The notes beneath the pieces are model-generated. The model saw nothing but the letters and a program-made list of their open reading frames with translations, was not told the DNA's origin and ran no database searches. From NCBI GenBank assembly GCA_032622095.1, contig CP136061.1, positions 2,852,001-2,916,000 on the forward strand: a DNA stretch of 64,000 nucleotides, given 5' to 3'. The position numbers and the translations under genes are program-made. Of this stretch, positions 28,301 through 43,300 are shown piece by piece (position 1 is the first letter of the stretch; every line of letters begins with the position of its first letter). This DNA comes from Siphonodentalium dalli (taxonomy: Eukaryota; Mollusca; Scaphopoda; Gadilida; Siphonodentaliidae).

Positions 28301-31300
28301 CTGATTGTCGGTCCATGACATGTATATACAGTACATGTAACGTAAATTATACTGCGGTATGGTGGAACTGATTGTCAGTCCATGCCATGTATATACAGTA
28401 CACATAACGTACATCATACCGCGGTATGGTGCAACTGATTGTCAGTCCATGACATGTATATACAGTATACGTAGCGTATATTATACCGCGGTATGGTGGA
28501 ACTGATGTTATGCTACTGATTGTCAGTCCATCACATGTATACACAGTACACGTAACGTAAATTATACCGCGGTATAATGCAACTGATTTTCAGTCCATGC
28601 CATTTATATACAGTACACGTAACGTCAATTATACCGATGACTTGTGCGACTGATTGTCAGTTCATGCCATGCATATACAGTACACGTAACGTAAGTTATA
28701 CCGCGGTGTAATTCAACTGCGTGTCAGTCCATGCCATGTATATACAGTACACCTAACATAAATAATACTGTGGTATGGTGCAACTGATTGTCAGTCCATG
28801 ACATGTATATACAGTACACGTAACGTAAATTATACCGCGGAATGGTGCAACTGATTGTCAGTCCATGACATGTATATACAGTACGCGTAACGTAAATTAT
28901 ACCGCGGTATGGTGGAGCAGATTGTCGGTCCATGACGTGTATATACAGTATACATAACGTACCTATACTATACCGCGGTATGGTGGAACTGATTGTCAGT
29001 CCATGTCAAGTATATACAGTACACGTAACGTAAATAATAATGCGGTATGGTGCAACTGATTGTCAGTCCATGCCATGTGTATACAGTACACATAACGTAC
29101 ACTATACGGCGGTATGGTGCAACTCATTGTCAGTCCATGACATATATATACAGTACACTTATTGTAAATTATACCGCGTGGTGGTGCAACTGATTGTCAG
29201 TCCATGACATGTATATACAGTACACGTACCGTAATTTATACCGCGGTATCGTGCAACTGATTGTCAGTCCATGACATGTATATACAGTACACGTAATATA
29301 AATAATACCGCGGTATGATGCAACTTATTGTCGGTCCATGGCACGTATATACAGTACGCGTTACGTAAATTATACCACGGTATGGTGCAACTGATTGTCA
29401 GTCCATGACATGTATATACAGTACACGTACCGTAATTTATACCGCGGTATCGTGCAACTGATTGTCAGTCCATGACATGTATATACAGTACACGTAATAT
29501 AAATAATACCGCGGTATGATGCAACTTATTGTCGGTCCATGTCACGTATATACAGTACGCGTTACGTAAATTATACCACGGTATGGTGCAACTGATTGTC
29601 AGTCCATGACATGTATATACAGTACACGTAACGTAAATTATACCGCGGTATGGTGCAACTGATTGTCAGTCCATGACATATATATACAGTACACGTAACG
29701 TAAATTATACCGCGGTATCGTGCAACTGATTGTCGGAATTAACGACTACTGATAAGAAGCTCACATGCTTCAGCAGATGCAGGAGCACAACGGATTCAAC
29801 TTTCCTAAATTACTGGAATACGATTGTCTCAAATACCTTTGCGAATTATAACACATATAGCAGGCAGCCTTAGTAGCAACCAAAACGAATTACGAATAAT
29901 AACAATTACCCATAGCTAATAATAGTCAAAAATGTGTTGATGGTTGAAAACCCTATTCGTCAGATTCAGAGTACAATAAGATATCTCAAAGTTAAAACTC
30001 AGTTCTTGCGACCACAATGGCTGATCCAATTTACAAGGCAGAGTTATGCCCGCTCGCTAAGCTGATTATACTACTGTCATCACGTACATAATTGACGCTT
30101 TATCACATATTTTAATTAAAGAATTATTGTTCCTTCAAATATTTTCTGCTTTATTCTGAAATAATAAGGTGTACATTTTCAACTGGACAGTTACCATTTG
30201 TGCATGTCGAATTAATTGCAAATTTCCCGAAATAGTATACACTTTTCGTGTAATGAACTACATCTAATAGAATTAAATTTGCCTATGATTATAACTCTTC
30301 ATATAGTATATACAATTATCTATACAGTGTACTATTTTAACATTCAATGAACTATCGGGGACTGCTTACCTGCCGTCCCCGTTGAACAGTAATATAAATA
30401 TATATGTAATAGTAATTTGAAGTTTTGTCTTGTTAACTATAAACATTGGTATATCAACGTGTGTTGCTATAAATATTAGTATAATTCGTTCGTCGTTCAC
30501 CGTTCATCGATCAGTTTGTGATGTGATATATAAATCACAAACATGTGGAATATGAATATGTGGAAGAGGCTAGCAGAGTACCATGCGATTGGGAGATTAC
30601 AAGCATATATTATTTAACCGTTTCTCTTATCGTACAATGTCAGTCATCGATATAAGAATAAAATACTACGTACTACAAATCGTTGCAATCAGGACAATTT
30701 GTGTATGTACATTTGAGATTCAGTTGATAAGAAGATAGAATATTTCGAGAGTAATCATTTGGTTACATTGTTGGAAGGCATTTTAATTTGTCTTCCAGTG
30801 AATTCCACATCCTTAGAAGATATTGTTCTGGTATGTTTTCCGAGAAGACACTGTTTGGTGTCCCAGATATGAGCATCTCGTTGCGTATCATTTTGGGAAA
30901 TTGTGAAGAAGATTTCAAATTAATTTGGTAGCTGGTCGTGAAATCAATCATGAACAAGGATATTTCAATATAGAGTATATGTATCAATGAATATCAAGAT
31001 GTCCATATACTAGTAATTAAATATCGGATGTTTGACTATTGTATTTTTATTTTTTTATTATGCGCATTTACTTTTTCTAAAGTATGAATACCCTATTTAT
31101 TTTATGCGAATTTCCCCATATATATAGCATACATCAAATAACTGTGGACTATTGAATAGTACATCAACTTGAGTGCTTCGCGTGGTAAGAAGTGCTTAAT
31201 TTTATTCAGACTATAGTTTACACTGGCAATGCTAGCACTCTCATGATGTATATGTTAATGGAATTTCTATTTTTCATCTAATGTTACACCTAGATATGTT

Positions 31301-34300
31301 AGATATTGTTCGGATCATGTGTAACCAACCTGTGTAATTTCGGTGTTGTTGATCCCTAATTGATAAGTTATCACTCCAATGCAAGTTTGTAATTCGTTTG
31401 TGTTATTACTATATGTATATAGGTGGTGTCGTCAACAAATGAAAGCAATGAGAGGGTGGATGCATCTTTCATATTGTTAACGTACATATGTACGTTAGAA
31501 AAATGAGGTTCTAAAATGAACCCATAAGGCACGCCACAGTTTACATCTAGACCTTCGGACAGTGTATTTTTAAAACATACACGTTATTTTCTATTAACTA
31601 AATAGCAACGAAACCAAACGTCGGTTAGATCTATAATTTGATAGTGAGATAGTTTAGATAAAAGTAACTCACGATGACTAATGTCGAATCGCTAGATAAT
31701 TGGCCATTAGTTTGTGCAACGGAACTTAGGAGTTTAATTATTGGATGAAAGGTTGAGTGTTTGCTACGAAAACCATACTGGTGTTCGTACAATATATCAC
31801 TGTCGTTAAGAAAGTCTCTAAACATTACAACATTTGTGCACATTAAATTTGTCGACCATGAGCTCGCCATGTTTTTAACATAATTTTGAAAAATGGTAAA
31901 CTCCCATACAGAGGTTACCCTGAGTATACATATGACGTTTGGTGACGAACTGATGAGAGATGTGACCTATGTGGTGTGTCAAATTAAATTGTTGACGCAC
32001 GTACGCACGAATGCATGCACGGACGGACTGACTGAGTACTTTGCCATGTTGTGCTGACCATGAAAACCTTACTATTAACTGTCATGCATCATGTGATGAT
32101 TTGTTGTAATAATTAGTTTTATGACATAATGGTTGTCAGACATTGCACGCATATTTCTTCATGTTCTCGACTATTTGTGGAAATCCTCAGATGCGACATA
32201 GAACTACTTCCGTTAACACCATGTAGAGTCTCGCTGAATAAAAAAACACATGAGAAAGACTAATGTTACAAATCATATTAAACTTTATTTCTATACCATC
32301 TGGTACGGGATTCGTTTTCTCGGCCATATTTGAATTGTGGTTGATCGATATGTTATGTAAGCTATTCGAGTCTTAGTTTGGTAAGGAAACCGAACAAAAC
32401 CAACATTGAACAGGGTTATACAATGGGGATGGTATATGTCAAATATGCGGCTCCTATCAGCATATATTAAGCAAATGGAACACAACATGACAGCGATGTG
32501 ATTCGCATTCACTTCGCGGCGCGATCGACGTAAACTACACCACCATTGTTCCCTTGTGAGTGTTGCATGTCGTGTCGCTTCACGCCGGGGGGGGGGGGGG
32601 GGTGGTACACGTATATCACGTCTTTGTGGCATCAAATTGGCGTTGTGAACTCCATGTCATGTTGCATTCGCTAAATATGGACTGATAGGTGTGACATAAT
32701 ATTAGACGATATCAACGACAATACATGCTCTAATCATTACACTGTATTGAACAACGTCCATTTTATCTTTACTTAAAACCTCTCTATTTTGTCATTTCTC
32801 CTGACATTAGATAATAGAGAATTGGTGTTCAATTACCAAATACGTATGTTATAATGTTAAACTGCCACAGGTGGTGTATCACAACAAAAATTACAGTTAA
32901 TTCATTATTTGCTTTCCTTTAGTTAAAAGAACAAAATGAGCGAAATATAATACGATGTGAATTCTAAAGCATTTCTAAAACGAAACTGACTCCATGAGAA
33001 AGACTAAAATGTGAAAGTTATGTTGTGGGACAATCGATATTGGGTATGCGGTTATGTTGTGAGACAATCGATAATGGGCATGCAGTTGGCGCATTATAAA
33101 ATACTTTATCGCGTAATACATCAATCGTAACATCACGATGTTTTAATTATTGAAGATTTGATGAACTCTAGTATTTGTAACTTAGAATAACACAACATAC
33201 GATTTAGATATCGTATTTCGGTATAAACACGAAGCACTCTCGTTCAGCTGGAAATTCATAGTGGCTACATGTGTATATACATGCATGCTTACTTCAAGGA
33301 TATCATGTCGCGTTAGCCTCACAATAAATGAGGAGTTGTCAACCTACTTGTGTACATGCATATGGATATAAAATTACTAATTAAATACCTCCACACCTGT
33401 CTCTTAATTGGGTTACAATATGTCGTACTGAGTAAATATTGTTTATCACATACACATTATGTGTAATTATTCTTTCAGGGTTATGACGCTGAAAAGAGTC
33501 ATATCGCAATGGCAGGTGAGTCGCATTTAGAAACTTTAATACGATTTTTGCGATCGTATTTCATATTGCGTATTTCACCTTTTTCATTTCGCATATTTGA
33601 AATTATGGGATCAACATATAGTGAATCAGGTGCATGGTGTTATTTAGGGGACACGCTTGTTGCCTGGTGTGATTTATGGGATAAACAAGCTGCATGTTGT
33701 GATTTACGGGATACACTTGTTGCTTGATATTATTTAGGGGATAACATGCTGCCTGGTGTGATTTAATGGACACACTTGTTGTTTGATATGATTTAGGGGA
33801 TAACATGCTGCCTGGTTTGAGTTTGTCTTTTTTCGGCGGGTTTTACGAAGGGAAATGCTGTTTAACCCGTTGTATACTAAATGGATTATCCATTTCAGTT
33901 CCAGGATCATAGGACACCAAATTTTCTAGATTACCACGTTAGTGCATGTTTAGAAATATGTATAACTATATTAATGTCAGGAAGTATATGCAATATTCAT
34001 TCTATAGCATATTAAAGATTTGTGATCCGAACAGATATAAAATGGCATATGCCAATTTTCGACTCAGCAGGCTAATACACACCGAACAAATACTTGCAGT
34101 CGCATTATGTTCATGACACACACACCGACTATATACACATCATCACCCATCAGTGTTTTGTTTCGGATCGTATTTGGCAGTACACATTATAAGAGGTGAC
34201 CATTGACTGTTTTTCACCCACTGACCGACGCGCGAAGCGCGTCCAGTGGGTGTACTATAATCGTAGGACTCATGCGTTTCTGCTGAACTGAACTAGTGTC

Positions 34301-37300
34301 TATGCGTTTCTGCTGAGCTGCACTGACGTTTGATCGCAAAATAAAATTATAATCATTATCAAAGCACACGTTTGGATAACACCGCCATAAACTGTTTCAT
34401 GTTATGCTGTTGAGCTCATATCGTCAATACAATTAGAGTTATAACTCATTAAACTAAGAATTACTGCTAACGTATTTCTACCAATTGGGTAACTAGATTC
34501 AGGTTGAGCTGGAACTTGAGAAATTTTTAATTTCAACCAATTGAAATGCCGCTGGAATTGGAAAGGGTTAAGGTTGTGGGGCAACGCAAATGACGTCATC
34601 GAAAACAAGGCGCCTCAAAGTGAGTCAAAAATCGTACACAGTACATGTCTCGCTTCGTCTAGGAATCGTGATTTAAATTCATTCATTTTGACTGTTACTG
34701 TGTCCTAAGATATTAAAAACTTGTGGAATGTGCTTAGGAAGGATTGTTTTTTTATCTAATAAGTGGGATTTACCTCCCAAAAAGGTGAGTTTCAGGCCTG
34801 CATTTGTTGTCAATCTGTATTATCAGTTTACCTGATTCTGACAGCGCTCGTCTGCAACTGTAATTGGCAGAATTCGCGTGTTTGACTAAACGTTTTCTCC
34901 ACTCGATTCTCTCAAACTGCACAATAATCGGTCAAATTCTTTCAATAATTCTATCTAAATACATCTTAGCTATTATTCGGATCAGATCTCCCCGTCGAGA
35001 AAGCGATATGTTGACCAAAACGACACTTGAGAAAATTGTTTACATTTTGAGCGCACACTGCCTGCGGCACAGTACACGCTCGATTTTTATCATGGAAACA
35101 AATCAATTTCTTCCATCTAAAAGATAATTACTTGCTGGACCCTGTCATTTTAGGAATATAAAAGTATTCCACGCAGACATACCTCAGTCTGAGCTTAAAA
35201 TTTTGAAAAATAACAGTTTTATCGACATAAATCGATTTGAATGGGAAAATCCCGTGTTAAAATTTATCATAGAAAAAAAATAATTTCTTTCATCTAAAAA
35301 ATAATTACGTGCTGTACCCTGTCATTTTAGGAATATATAAGTATTCCACGCAGACACACCAAGTCTCAGCTTAAAATTTTGAAAAATAAGAGTTTTATCG
35401 ACATAAATCGATTTGAATAGCAAATCCCATGTTAAAATTTATCATCGAAAAAAATTTATTTCTTCCATCTAAAAAATAATTACGTGCTGTACCCTGTCAT
35501 TTTAGGAATATATAAGTATTCCACACAGACACACCAAGTTTCAGCTTAAAATTTTGAAAAATAAGAATTTTATCGACATAAAGCAATTTTAATGGCAGAT
35601 CACATGTTAAATAAATTTTAGGGCCCTGCGAATGTTTTCTGAGCTGTTCCATATTGGCCACCAGAGTCCATATTTGACAGGCTCTACCTGATAATTGTGC
35701 GACAGTACAGTCGCGTTACTTTATACGTCAACATTGGTCATTATCACCCGACAAATTTATTTCGGTCTATCGTATCAACCGCCTGACTAAGTGTCAACAT
35801 TGGTCTTTATCGCTCCACTAATTTTTATAGTCTCATCGGTATGAATTCCATATCCAATTATCCACATATAACCAACCGAACCTCTAATCCCGGTCCAATT
35901 TTATTTTTTTTCATCGCTATAGTCAAGTTACGTAATATTTTATCATGTGATACTTGTACTTATATGTCTATGGTATTACTATAGTATACGGTATACGTAT
36001 ATCAATTGCTATTCCTTTCTATATAATCCTGGTGCCATCTATAGAGATAGAGATAATTTCAGACCCCCCCCCCCCAATTTTATATCATTGCCGCTACAGT
36101 ACAGTCGCGATGCATCACATGGCAACATTGATCGCTATTGCTCTACTAATTTATGTCAGTTCATCGTTCCCCTTTTTCTCCGAGTCTATTTAACCAACCC
36201 AACATCTAATCCCGGCCTAAATTATTATTTTTATTTTCATCCGTATACCGTAGTTGTGTTACATACATATTTTTATCATTTGATTCCAATTTGCATTGTA
36301 CCACTATAGAAGTCCATAAATGACTATTCTGGCACTATATAGAGATAACTAAGATTATGACACCCCCCCCCCCCCCCATTTTATAGCCTTGTTGCAACAG
36401 TAGAGTTGAGATGCATGATATGTCAACATTGGTCGTTATCGCTCTACAAATTTATATCGGTTCAACCCTTAGTTCCCTGTATCGCCCACTCCTCCCTCAA
36501 TTTATTTTTCTCATTTGTATTATAGTCTCGTTACGTACATTTTTTATCTCTTGTAACTTTTGCTTCAACGTGCCGAGTTCTGCTGCAGACGATACAAAAC
36601 TGACAACATTTCGAAATGTAAGCAGGCTTCAAACTCATCTTATCCAAGAAAGTTGTGTATAAGGTGTACTCGCATTTGTTGAGTTAAAAACCAAAGGTCC
36701 CAAGTCAAGGTCCAAAATCCCCAACACACTGATGCGAGGTGTAATGATAACTCCATTCACATACAGTAATGTCCAAAGTAATTGACCACTTAACCACAGC
36801 GGAATTATGGGTAATTTTTCAGGATTTTAAATCCTTAAAAATTACCAATAATTCTGCTGTGGTTAAGTGGTCAATTACTTTGGGCATTACTGTAACCAAT
36901 ATAAGGATGTGAGGTTTAATGATAACTCTATCCACATAATCAATATACGGGTGTGATGTTTAATGATAACGCCATCCACATAACTAATAACTATGTGTGA
37001 AAATTAAATAAAAAAATTAAATTCCATGATGGCGTCCAATATGGACTATCTAATTCTGCTCCAAAAACATGTATATTCAATATAATGAATATATGGATGT
37101 TTATTGGATGGGGGGACCGATTATTTCAATGATATTTTAATTCACTGGGATCCAAAACCCGACCTACGGGAGCGCGCTTCGCGCACGACTGTATCTTAAG
37201 CATATTTGCATATTTAATAAGCCAACAATTGGAATCCCAACAGAGAAGACTGGCGTAGGTCCCGTGCGCATATACATCGTTGATGATCTCTATGGGAAAC

Positions 37301-40300
37301 CAACTTGACATTTAATAGACAATTTCGATTAACTGCAATAACTTAAGGAATCTCTAATTGAGCTCAAGCCCAATAAGAATATTCCTTCAGTTATTGTGCT
37401 TAAGCGCAGTTAGAGATACCTTATTGCGCTTAAGCACAATGTGATATTCCTGTGCAATAAGGAATATTCTTATTGCGCTTAAGTGTAATAAGACATTCCT
37501 TATTACACGTAAGCGAAATTACATCAATATTGCACTTAAGCGCAATTAATATCTCTCTCATTAGATCACCCTCGTGCAAGTAGTAGAATAATCCTATATT
37601 TGTTCCACCCATTGTACCATGGAGATGGACTACATCACCTGAATTATAGGGAGTTTATGTTCTATATATAATATATTCCTTATTAAGAGATTCCTTATTG
37701 GGTTTTATTATATAAGCGCAATTTGTAAATTCTATTATTGCGGTTAAGCACAGTTAAATATATACTTATTGCGCTTAATCACAATAGAGATTCCCTTATT
37801 GTGCTTAATCGCAATTAGCTCTTCTTGCGATTAATTTAAAAAAAGTTCTAATTATATTGTAACTATTGTTTTGTCCTTTAATATTTCCCATACATCATGT
37901 ACACATATATTATGCTAGAATGGTACTATTATTACTAATACCACTCGTAGTAGATAATACCACCTTACTGTCAATATCCTATCATGGTTAGTTTCAAATC
38001 ATAACGTTAATTGTTATTACTATGTGTGTACTGTACATCAGTCATCAATTAATAATATTTTGCTATTTAGCATGCGAAGTGGAAGACCCTCCAATAGCTT
38101 ATCAATACCACTCGGGACAGTGGGTGTTTTTCCTCAATTAATTGAATTTCTTGTTATAGGTTGACAACAAATAAAAAAACTGAGTCACCATTTGACAATC
38201 TATATATGGCCATCATAACCACCTCATATTTATTAGCTGATCGCATCCATTGTATTATACAGAAACATGGTAGTTTTATGGTGTTTAATTGGACAGGACA
38301 ACTGAAATCCGTGTTTAAAACACTCCTGAGTTGGCATTGCATGAATTAATCTAGTTGTATGAATGTCACTACAGATCCATCCGACGAACATTTAGAAGAC
38401 ATCTGGTCCGTGGTGTGGAGTGCAAGCTGTCAATTTATTGTCATGCTTAACGGAACTAGTGATCAACAGGTTTGTCATATGTATATGGAGAGCTATGTGT
38501 CATTTGTTATTTAACTTCTGTCATCTGATATAATGATGATGACACTAGCTCGTCGTTGTTGTAGTATCTTGTCACGTTTCAGGGCACATATTTATTAAGC
38601 CCATTTCATCCTAGTATGAATTTTATACCTTTATGAAAATATCCCATGGACATCTTCACTCGTGTGTTTGCATACACATACCCATTAAAAATATTTCCAG
38701 TTCCCCAGTACGTACTAAAACATCATCTAAATCGTTTAAGTATGCGCGTTGTTTATACAATAACAAAGTTATGTTCTTTGAGAGATTCTTGGGGTGGCGC
38801 TTAAATATCAATGTTTTACATCAGCACCTGCAACCTACGAAAATTCACAACAACCAATGATCTATGATTTTTTAGCCCAATAAGGGCTCTATAGGTATGC
38901 ATTATCCTACCTTAATCTCTCGATGCAGATAGTACTGTTCGCCCATAGTCCCTGTGTTCCTCCACTGGTTTATTGTCATATTTTGCTAATATTGAGATAT
39001 TTCTGCAGCCTGCAGTGTTTGAATATCCCATGATTTGTTATAAAGAGCTGATGTGAATCCATTACATTCTGTATGATTTGAGACTTACATGACATATTAC
39101 ATTCTGTATGATTTGAGACTTACATGACATATTACATTCTGTATGATTTGAGACTTACATGAATCTATTACATTCTGTATGATTTGAGACTTACATGACA
39201 TATTACATTCTGTATGATTTGAGACTTACATGACATATTACATTCTGTATGATTTGAGACTTACATGAATCTATTACATTCTGTATGATTTGAGACTTAC
39301 ATGACATATTACATTCTGTATGATTTGAGACTTATTTATCTAAACGCGTTTTTTCTATAATTCACGGTTGTGCGTATAATAAATAGCATTACTACAGCTA
39401 ATTTCCATTGTAAACTCACTACCTGACACATTGTGTTTAACAAAATGCTGTATTACCATTATACAATGTTTGAATATCCCATGATACAGTGTTTGAATAT
39501 CCCATGATTTGTTCCTAAGTGCCAAAATATGCACCCCACCTGCAGTATTCTTCAAAACAACAGGATTACATTTAATTTATGAATTGTGATGCTTATTTAA
39601 CATATCGAGCCCTGTTTGTCTTCTCCCTGGCTTGATTCGCCTAATCTAGTATATATAGTCATGCACGTGCAGATTGGATATTGAGTTGTCTCCTGCTAAA
39701 ATGGAATAGTAAGATCTGGCCTAACCATAGTGCCCCACTTTTGCATCCTATGCGATATTGTATGTATCCGGTAGATCTAAAGTCAAATCAGCTGCCATTG
39801 AGACGATAGAGAACAGGACATACATGTATGCTTTAACTAAACTCGATAATTTTTGTTTGAGTGCCGTTATCGTTGTGTCCGACCAATTTATACAAGAATG
39901 TCCATGGCCAATGTAATCAATTTAAAATTCATTTATATTCAGGTATTGTGTTCCATTTTGATCAAATCTGGCCCAGGTATACAATATGAACATTTTCATT
40001 TATTAATCTCGAAGTCACTATATGTAATCAAAACGTTTTTGATTACGTTTAGAACAGTATTGTATTTGTAATAACATGTGTCAACTGGAAAATGAATAGT
40101 AGTCCATGCATAGATAAGAGTCCACCAAGCATCCAACATGTGCAAAGGTATCGATATCGATATGGTATTGCTCAGGTTGATTCATTGACATAGGTTTATT
40201 ATTAAGTAGTATTCTCTGGAGACGTTTAGTTAGGTGTTGTCTAGAGTTGTATGTTGTGAAATTGGCCTCAGATTCGGGAGATTTCCAGGTCAGGTTATGT

Positions 40301-43300
40301 GCCTTATATTGTTCCGCATGTTCGCTTATATTGGCTTATACTGTCATCAGACCGTGTGGCATGTTCCTATCAATGAACAGTTGTTGTTGCTGTAGTTGGG
40401 TTTTGCGGTGGGAAATGTTGTCCCTACCAGGATACTGCCATTCAACCCTCTGCAAACATGCTTCAATTCTAGAAATGTGTACATTGTTAATTGTTGTTTG
40501 TTTATGCGCGTCCATGATCATAAGTATATTTGTTTCCTTAGCCCATGAAGCTGCAGTGGTGTCCTTTCTCTGTGATAATAACCCGCTACGTTGTCTTTCT
40601 TTCATCCAGATTTAATTCCCAAATCTCACTAAAATGCTACCTCTAAAAGCTCATTTCAAGCTTACTGTGAAAAGTTCTTGCTCTGGTAATGAATGTGTTT
40701 GAATGCACATTCAATATTATTCACATATGACAAGAAACAATCAATGCTGAAGCCTTGCAACTAGCAAGGCTTATTACTATTCATCTCATTTTTAAATTTC
40801 TATGACCAAAATGTATGGTTACCCATTTATGTTGGTACAGTGTGCGTGTCCGAGATATTGGCCCAGAAAGGAGAAACTACCGACAGCTTACGGGAAATCA
40901 TCAGTGGTTTTAAGATCTGAAGAGATTATATCAACGTTTGTATTGAGAGAACTGACAGTATGGAGGGTGAGTTTTATATTGTACAATCTGGAGGGTGAGT
41001 TAGCTATTATACAGTGTGGAGGGTGAGTTCACTATTATACAGTCTGGAGGGTGAGTTCACTATTGTGCAATCTGGACGATGAGATTAATATTGTACAGTC
41101 TGGAAGGTGAGTTCCCTATTATACAGTCTGGAGGGTGAGTTCACTATTATACAGTCTGGAGGGTGAGTTCACTATTATACAGTCTGAAGGGTGAGTTCAC
41201 TATTGTGCAATCTGGATGATGAGATTAATATCGTACAGTCTGGAGCACAGGTATTAGGCACAAACTTTGTTTTTTTAATTTAATCAAAATCTCGGAAAGG
41301 TATCTATCTCATTTTTGATATAGGTCAGCATTTTTCTCTACAAAAACAACATTTTATTTTGTATTGATCTGTAATTGCAGCACTATGTGACCAAATAATC
41401 ATAGTTTTCAAAATTTATTTGGTTGGTACCCAAAACGTCCGTCCAATGAAAAATAAAAAATAAAAAATCAAACAATCCAACAACAATCCAACAACTAGAT
41501 CACCGAAATCTATACTCTAATCATCAAACTAAATAGCCCTATTGTCAAACAGACGTTGTTTCATGAAGGATAGCTAATTTGGGTGTGTTACTCAACATAC
41601 ATCGAGTTTAATAACGAATTTTGTCTATTTTTCCCGTCAGTTTAACATGATTCTATTATCGGGAGGCCATTTTGAAAGTGCGAAACAAACTCGATAAACG
41701 CTGCCGTACATGACTCCAAAATAAGATAATTTTACATCGATAAAAAATAATGTTTTATCAAATTCCTTATCTAGTGGGTATTACATATCCACCGCATGAT
41801 CTTTGTCATTAAAAATGCCGGATATCAATTAAAAGAGAGACATTAAAATTAATTTAATAAAGTTCAAGTTAGTTTCGCTTTCAGTTTTGCAAAATGGCTT
41901 CCCGGGAATAGAAATATGTTAAACTGACGAAATGAAAGAACATAAATCGTTATTAAACACGATGTATGTTGAGTACCACCCCCAAATTAGCTGTAATTCA
42001 TGAAACAACGTCTGTTTGACAATAGGGCTATTTAGTATATAGTATAGATTTCGGTGATTTAGGGGTTAGATAATTTGATTTTTTGATTTTTCATTGGACG
42101 GACGTTGTGGTTACCAAAATATAAATTTCATTGACAACTTCGAATGATATTCTATGCTCACTTGTTTAAAGTACGATGGAAAGCTAAACTTTAACAACAA
42201 ATATGATTACTTGGGCACATAATGCTAGAATTCCAGATCAATTTGATGAGGATGATGTTTTGACCTCCTATTTTCACTATCAGCCTTGATACTTACCTTT
42301 CCGAGATTTTGATTAAATTAAAAAAAGGAAACAATTTGTGCATAATACCTGTAGTCTGGAGGGTCCGTTTACTATTGTACAAACTGGATGATGAGATTAA
42401 TATTGTACAGTCTGGAGGCTGAGTTCACTACTATACAATATGGTTGATGAGATTAATATTGTACAGTCTGGAGGGTGAGTTCACTATTGTACTAGTCTGG
42501 AGGGTGAGTTCACTATTGTACAGTCTGGAGTGTGAGTTTACTATTGTACAATATGGATGGTAAGTTTACTATTGTACAGTCTGGGGGTGAGTTTACTATT
42601 GCACATTCTGGATGGTGAGTTTACTATTGTGCAATATGGAGGGTGAGTTCACTATTTTACAGTCTGGAGGTGAGTTTACTATTGTACAGTCTGGAGGGTG
42701 AATTTACTATTGTACAGTATGGAAGGTGAGTTTACTATTGTACAAACTGGAGGGTGAGTTTACTGTTGTACAATCTGGAGGGTGAGTTCACTATTGTACA
42801 GTCTGGAGGGTGAGTTCACTATTGTACAGTATGGATGGTGAGTTCACTATTGTACAGTCTGGAGGGTGAGTTCACTATTGTACAGTATGGATGGTGAGTT
42901 CACTATTGTATAGTCTGGAGGGTGAGTTCACTATTGTACAGTCTGGAGGATGAGTTCACTATTATACAGTCTGGATGATGAGATTAATATTGTACAGTCT
43001 GGAGGGTGAGTTCACTATTGTGCAAACTGGATGATGAGATTAATATTGTACAATCTGGAGGGTGAGTTCACTATTGTTCAATCTGGAGGGTGAGTTCGCT
43101 ATTTTTCCATTCTGGATGGTGAGTTTACCATTGTTTACATGTACATACGTTATTGAAATGTAATATTTTCTACTAAGTACCATAATGATGTTAACGCTAC
43201 AATCTTGTACGTATATGTACAAACATGTGCGTACATACACTGAATCAACCTCCGAACTATGCTTTTGAGTTTTATTGTTCAGATATAACAGCATATAAGT

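Noticed and set aside
26000-29740. CRISPR-like regular array
   Set aside because: Units are contiguous with no unique spacers, and the context is an animal intron; it is a satellite.
32291-32635. 114-codon open frame on the - strand
   Set aside because: Runs through a G16 tract that gives a Pro run; no domain, no splice or start evidence.
35947-36309. 120-codon hydrophobic frame (+)
   Set aside because: Lies across the 310-bp repeat and a C12 tract; repeat-derived, with no splice or domain support.
39040-39335. CRISPR-like 35-bp repeats
   Set aside because: No spacers; a simple minisatellite.
40247-40615. 122-codon frame (+) as an extra receptor exon
   Set aside because: Falls in the intron between 38469 and 40841, which already join in phase 0. 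It contains a stop and no PTP motif.
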